A stretch of DNA of 64,000 bases, from assembly GCA_029821875.1 (NCBI GenBank), contig JALGXW010000021.1, positions 1-64,000 on the forward strand, given 5' to 3'. Both the position numbers and the translations under genes were made by a program. Shown here piece after piece: positions 60,179 to 64,000 of the stretch. Below the pieces are notes generated by a model. It was not told where the DNA came from. It made no database searches and was given only the letters and a program-made list of their open reading frames with translations. Source of the stretch: Candidatus Hebobacterum abditum (GTDB taxonomy: Bacteria; Armatimonadota; Hebobacteria; Hebobacterales; Hebobacteraceae). Each line of letters starts with the position of its first letter. The first letter of the stretch is position 1.

Positions 60179-61468
60179 TTAGGTGCCCGACTCTGGGGGT
60201 TCGCCGACTCGCGCGGTGCTGCCTCCCCAGCCAGGATGCAGGCAGCAGAGAGCGACCGCGGCGGCCACGGTCAGCACGGCGGCGGAGCCATACCATATGT
60301 AGTGGATGTCGACTTCCCACAGGGCGCCCCCCCAAAGCGGGCCGAGGAAGCCTCCGGCCCCCTGGGCCGTGGCCATGAGGCCCATCATCAATCCGCGCTT
60401 CCCTTCGGGGGCCAAGTCGGCCACCAGTGCCAGCCAGGCCGGGAGGCCGAACAGGAAGCCGAGCACGACGACCACGCCGGCAAGGAGGAGTGTCACGATG
60501 GAGTCGCAGAGGGGAACGACCCACAGACCCGCGGCGGCGGTCACCGTCGCGACCTGCACCACGCGGTTGCGCGGCCACCGGTCCACCATGTGGCCCACCG
60601 GGATGCCGAGGATGCCGGCCGGGACGAAGAGCAGGAGCAGCAGGAACCCCACATCGCTCCGCGCGATATTCGAGACTTCCTTCATGTAGGGGGCCATGAA
60701 CGGCCCCAGCGTGGTGACGGCCAGCATCTCGCCGAACGAGATCACCAGGATGACAGCAATCACCTTCGCCGACGGCATACTGCCTGCGGGCGCGGTCTCT
60801 CTCCGCTCGGCCACACGAGCGCGGCTTTCCGGCAGTGTCCTGGCGACCAGCGCGGCGCCGGCGGCGGCCGCCGCCGCGAGGGCGAAGGGGGCCTTGCTGA
60901 CCCACTCCGCACCGGCCCCGAGGCTGGTGGCGAATCGCATGGCGAGGCCGGCGAGGGTGGGCCCAAGTGCCAGGCCCGCGAAGTAGGCTGTGTTCATCAC
61001 GCTCATGGCCACACCGCGCCGCTCCCGTGGAACGTTGTCCGGAGCCGCCGCAAACAGCGGCGGCCACAGCGCGGCCGCGCCGACTCCGTCGAGAGCTCGC
61101 AGTGGCACGAGCATTGCGAAGATCAGTATGGGAGTGAGGACGAAGACGTGCGTGGGGACGAAGCAGATCACAACCGGAGTTAGGATGCAGAGCGTCAGAC
61201 CCGCGGAGGCGAAGACGCGCCGGCCGTAGCGATCGGAGAGATGGCCGAAGGGGAACTTGAGCAGGGTCTCCGCAACGAGGAAGGTGGATGCCAGGATGCT
61301 CAGCGTGCGGGCCCGCTGCTTCAGATCATACAGGACATAGAAGGGCAGCGCGTAGTTGTTGATCGCAGCAAAGACGATCTCGCCCAGTGCCGCAACCAGA
61401 GCCATCCGAGCAAGCACCGGGTAGCTGCGAAAGACCGCCACATAGGTGCGGTGTAGGAATCGAAGCAT
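60179..61468 (-). CDS. Major facilitator superfamily transporter
   Basis: A 429-residue transporter with 12 predicted helices. The loop 2-3 motif is FGHLSDRYGRRVFASAG, and the repeated loop after helix 8 has IPVGHMVDRWPRNRV. It is of the drug or metabolite exporter type; substrate unknown. It heads a run of tightly packed minus-strand genes and has a 70-base gap to rtcB. Confidence 0.88.
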   Translation of the reverse strand: MLRFLHRTYVAVFRSYPVLARMALVAALGEIVFAAINNYALPFYVLYDLKQRARTLSILASTFLVAETLLKFPFGHLSDRYGRRVFASAGLTLCILTPVVICFVPTHVFVLTPILIFAMLVPLRALDGVGAAALWPPLFAAAPDNVPRERRGVAMSVMNTAYFAGLALGPTLAGLAMRFATSLGAGAEWVSKAPFALAAAAAAGAALVARTLPESRARVAERRETAPAGSMPSAKVIAVILVISFGEMLAVTTLGPFMAPYMKEVSNIARSDVGFLLLLLFVPAGILGIPVGHMVDRWPRNRVVQVATVTAAAGLWVVPLCDSIVTLLLAGVVVVLGFLFGLPAWLALVADLAPEGKRGLMMGLMATAQGAGGFLGPLWGGALWEVDIHYIWYGSAAVLTVAAAVALCCLHPGWGGSTARVGEPPESGT

Positions 61469-61538
61469 GGGCGAGACGGGCAGAACCCGCCTCGCCTTTC
61501 TGCGCGGCGGGCAGGCGCTCCTTTTCGCGAGTCCCTCG

Positions 61539-62999
61539 CTATCCCTTCATCACGCCGAGCGGGACCAGCCTCGCAACCAGTTTCGAGATGCCGGCCCCAT
61601 CGCACGTCCGGACGACTTCGTCGACGTCTTTGTACGCCTCCGGCATCTCCTCCGCCAACACTTTCGGGCTGGCAGCCCGGACGTAGACTCCCTTCTTTCC
61701 CAGCTCCTGTCTGATGTCACGCCCCCGCGCGGCGCGGATCGCTCCATGCCGGCTCATCACCCGGCCCGCGCCATGACAGGTGGAGCCCCATGTCTCCTTC
61801 ATCGCCCGCTCCGTCCCAACGCACAGATAGGAGGCCGTGCCCATGCTGCCCGGGACGATGACCGGCTGGCCGGTCTTCCGGTGGAGGGGAATGAGCTCCG
61901 GCCGAGCGGGGCCGAAGGCGCGGGTCGCTCCCTTCCTATGAACGCAGAGGGTCTTGCGCACGCCGCCCACCTCATGCTCCTCGATCTTGGCGATGTTATG
62001 GGCCACGTCGTAGACGATCTCCATTCCGAGCTTCTGGGCGCCCGCGCCGAACACGCGCTCGAAGGCCTCTCGGGTCCAGTGCGTGATGCACTGGCGGTTG
62101 GCCCAGGCGTAGTTCGCGGCCGCCGCCATGCCGGCCAGGTAGCTCTGCCCCTCCGGCGACTCCACCGGGGCGCAGGCGAGCTGTTTGTCGGGGAGCTCGA
62201 GGCCGTACTTGCTCACCGCCCGCTGCATCACCTTGAGCGAGTCGTCGCACACCTGATAGCCGAGGCCGCGGGAGCCCGTGTGGATCATGACTGCGACCTG
62301 CCCGGCCTCTGTTATACCAAGCTCACGGGCGATCGCCTCATCGAAGATCTCGTCCACGACCTGGACCTCGAGGAAATGGTTGCCCGCGCCCAGGGTCCCA
62401 AGCTGCGGCCGGCCGCGCTGGATAGCGCGGTCCGACAGCGCGCTCGGGTCGGCGCCCTCGATGCGGCCGCCTCCTTCGATGTGATCGGTATCCTCGGACC
62501 AGCCCATCCCGCGGGAAACGCCCCACTGCGAGCCCTGAGTGAGCACCTTCCTCAGCTCGGCGGCATCGATTCGCACCTTCCCCTTGCTGCCGACTCCCGA
62601 GGGGACGTCGACGAAGAGCTGATTCACGATGTCCTTGATCTTCGGCTCGACGTCTTCGCGGGCGAGGTTCGTGCGGAGCAGGCGGACGCCGCAGTTGATG
62701 TCATAGCCCACCCCGCCGGGTGACACGACGCCCTCTTTCACGTCCGTCGCGGCCACCCCGCCGATGGGGAACCCGTAGCCGTAGTGGATATCGGGCATGG
62801 CCATGGAATGGCCGACGAGGCCGGGCAGACAGGCGACATTGGCCACCTGCTCGAGCGAGTTGTCCGACCTGATCTCTCGCATCATCTCGCCCGAGGCGTA
62901 CACGATCGCATCGCTGCGCATCTCCGGCTTGTACTTGCGCGGGATGCGCCAGCGATACTCGTCGATCCGCTCGATGGGTCCGCTCCACCGCTGTGCCAT
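61539..62999 (-). CDS. rtcB: RtcB tRNA/RNA ligase
   Basis: A 486-residue GTP-dependent RNA ligase that joins 2',3'-cyclic phosphate (or 3'-phosphate) and 5'-hydroxyl ends. Diagnostic motifs are MPDIHYGYGFPIGGVAA, GGVGYDINCGVRLLRTN (metal-binding Cys), GAGNHFLEVQ, VMIHTGSRGLGYQV and the GTP-linked His in TCHGAGRVMSRHGA. Length is normal. It may repair RNA cut by toxins or stress. Confidence 0.96.
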   Translation of the reverse strand: MAQRWSGPIERIDEYRWRIPRKYKPEMRSDAIVYASGEMMREIRSDNSLEQVANVACLPGLVGHSMAMPDIHYGYGFPIGGVAATDVKEGVVSPGGVGYDINCGVRLLRTNLAREDVEPKIKDIVNQLFVDVPSGVGSKGKVRIDAAELRKVLTQGSQWGVSRGMGWSEDTDHIEGGGRIEGADPSALSDRAIQRGRPQLGTLGAGNHFLEVQVVDEIFDEAIARELGITEAGQVAVMIHTGSRGLGYQVCDDSLKVMQRAVSKYGLELPDKQLACAPVESPEGQSYLAGMAAAANYAWANRQCITHWTREAFERVFGAGAQKLGMEIVYDVAHNIAKIEEHEVGGVRKTLCVHRKGATRAFGPARPELIPLHRKTGQPVIVPGSMGTASYLCVGTERAMKETWGSTCHGAGRVMSRHGAIRAARGRDIRQELGKKGVYVRAASPKVLAEEMPEAYKDVDEVVRTCDGAGISKLVARLVPLGVMKG

Positions 63000-63125
63000 G
63001 GTATGCTCTCCCCGCCTCTCGACTCTCCGCTTCGCCGCTTCACATCAGACACAGAGAATGTATCAGAGACCAGGGACGGACTCAAGGGAATCGTGAACGA
63101 ATACGGCTGGGTCGGGGGCCCCGAG

Positions 63126-64000
63126 CTAGAGTTCTGCCTGCAGTTCGTCGATGCGGGCCGCGTACTGGTCGACCGCCTGCCTGGCCGTCTCACTGTCGCC
63201 GCTCTCGGAGTGGATGTGGAACAGGGGCGCGGAGACATCGGGCAGGACGAGCACCCAGCCGCCGTCCAGGTGGATCTTGATGCCGTCGAGATGCTCCACG
63301 TGCAGGGCGCTGCTCTCTTCGTGCAGGCGGCGCATCACCGTCCCCTTGTGCTCCCAGGGGCACTGCACTTGACTTCGAGCCCGGTAGTACCTCGGCATGC
63401 GGGCACGGACCTGGCTCAGCCGCTGGCCGCTGAGCGCCAGGAGCTCCAGCAGCTTGCCCACGGCCAGCATCGCGTCGAAGGCGGGCAGGAAGCGCGGGAA
63501 GATGAAGCCGCCCTCGGTGTTGCCCGCGAAGACGAGGCCGGGCGTGCTCCCCGCCGTCTCCATGAGGGAGCGAGAGTCCGCCTTCGTCCTGATGACGCTT
63601 GCCCCATGCCCCCGGCAGATCTCTTCGATCCCGGAGGTGGCGCTGAAAGGCACCGCCACCTGCGCGCCGTGGTCCGCGCCCTGGAGCACCAGGTCGGCGA
63701 AGACCAGCAGGAGATCGTCGCCCACCAGCGCCTCGCCGGTCTCGTCGATGGCGGCCAAGCGCTCGCCATGGCTTCCCATGAGCAGCCCCAGGTCGGCCTT
63801 CAGCGCGTGTACAACATCTCCCATTTCGACCACGCGTTCGCTTCTCGAAGACCACGGTTCCTCTGAGCGAGTGGGATCGACGAAGGCGTTGAGCGCTGTG
63901 GACTCACACCCGAGCCGGCCGAGCACCTGGGGCATGAGCAGACAGAGGGGGCCGTAGGCATAGTCGATGACGAGCTTCGGCCGCCAGCGCGAGATCGCCT
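63126..64000 (-). CDS. Phosphomannomutase/phosphoglucomutase family, 3'-terminal part
   Basis: This gene runs off the right edge, so only its C-terminal 291 residues are seen. The edge reads KLVIDYAYGPLCLLMPQVLGRLGC, a strand-helix segment of the alpha-D-phosphohexomutase family, and the rest contains the LLMGSHGERL and GLVFAGNTEGGFIF loops. In this form the mutase domain often follows a nucleotidyltransferase domain (mannose-1-phosphate guanylyltransferase-like fusion), which would lie outside the window. The usual mutase metal loop DGDGDR here reads SHGERL-like, so activity is uncertain. Confidence 0.75.
   Translation of the reverse strand, partial: AISRWRPKLVIDYAYGPLCLLMPQVLGRLGCESTALNAFVDPTRSEEPWSSRSERVVEMGDVVHALKADLGLLMGSHGERLAAIDETGEALVGDDLLLVFADLVLQGADHGAQVAVPFSATSGIEEICRGHGASVIRTKADSRSLMETAGSTPGLVFAGNTEGGFIFPRFLPAFDAMLAVGKLLELLALSGQRLSQVRARMPRYYRARSQVQCPWEHKGTVMRRLHEESSALHVEHLDGIKIHLDGGWVLVLPDVSAPLFHIHSESGDSETARQAVDQYAARIDELQAEL

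Noticed and set aside
59267..61183. A 638-codon plus-strand frame opposite the CaCA and MFS genes
   Set aside because: Composition is Glu/His/Arg-rich and repetitive, as expected from the complement of high-GC membrane genes; it has no domain.

Overview
The window is high-GC chromosomal DNA from a diderm bacterium. A TolC-type outer-membrane factor, an MlaE-MlaF-MlaD lipid transporter set and a CuA-type lipoprotein point to an outer membrane. Three large proteins carry S-layer homology (SLH) triplets. Diderm plus SLH plus many extracellular beta-propeller, glycoside hydrolase and sulfatase-like proteins would fit an Armatimonadota-like or similar uncultured lineage, but no rRNA is present and this placement is an inference.

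Layout. (1) 1-1424: an integrase-core IS lies inside the G2 box of a histidine kinase and truncates it. (2) 2455-7137: a copper/redox cluster with a multicopper oxidase, TolC-like factor and heme/flavin ferric-reductase-like enzyme in one overlapping operon, facing a CuA cupredoxin lipoprotein. (3) 7138-21280: an accessory stretch with a second IS, a subtilase-SLH protein, a 14-repeat propeller-SLH protein, thiM, a HEAT-thioredoxin lipoprotein, a YdjC-type deacetylase, and many relics: solo IS ends, an IS21-type leader present twice, an integrase tail, an AT-rich islet with a frameshifted histidine phosphatase, and a family of about 46-bp dyad repeats. (4) 21281-33700: a PD40 propeller protein, an unusual HTH-PilB/GspE ATPase, GrpB, PHP hydrolase, DMT exporter, MGMT-like protein, DUF4091 protein, YkgJ-type protein, 2-hydroxyacid dehydrogenase and a sulfatase-fold enzyme. 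(5) 33755-39616: tRNA-Ser(GGA), a third SLH protein with a clear terminator, an HD-GYP protein, FmdB and a GHMP kinase. (6) 39879-46263: pdxS, pdxT, mlaE, mlaF, mlaD, a DUF362 protein and a methyltransferase in a tight plus-strand array. (7) 46550-64000: minus-strand genes: radical SAM/B12 protein, glycan module, RRM/zinc-ribbon/DEAD-box set, then mfs, caCA, DUF5317, holA and GH5 in near-continuous order, rtcB, and a phosphomannomutase-type gene cut by the window end.

Working together: the copper operon looks like an envelope metal-redox and efflux unit. PdxS/PdxT make pyridoxal 5'-phosphate. The Mla set moves phospholipids between membranes. The SLH proteins are cell-surface components sharing near-identical anchor DNA. 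The RRM, zinc-ribbon and DEAD-box genes form a probable RNA-remodelling or cold-response group. The most unusual items are the repeated IS21-type leader in front of two host genes, the DNA-binding-domain/secretion-ATPase fusion with a duplicated P-loop, the dyad repeats at 19.5-20.8 kb, and the MCO-TolC-ferric reductase operon.
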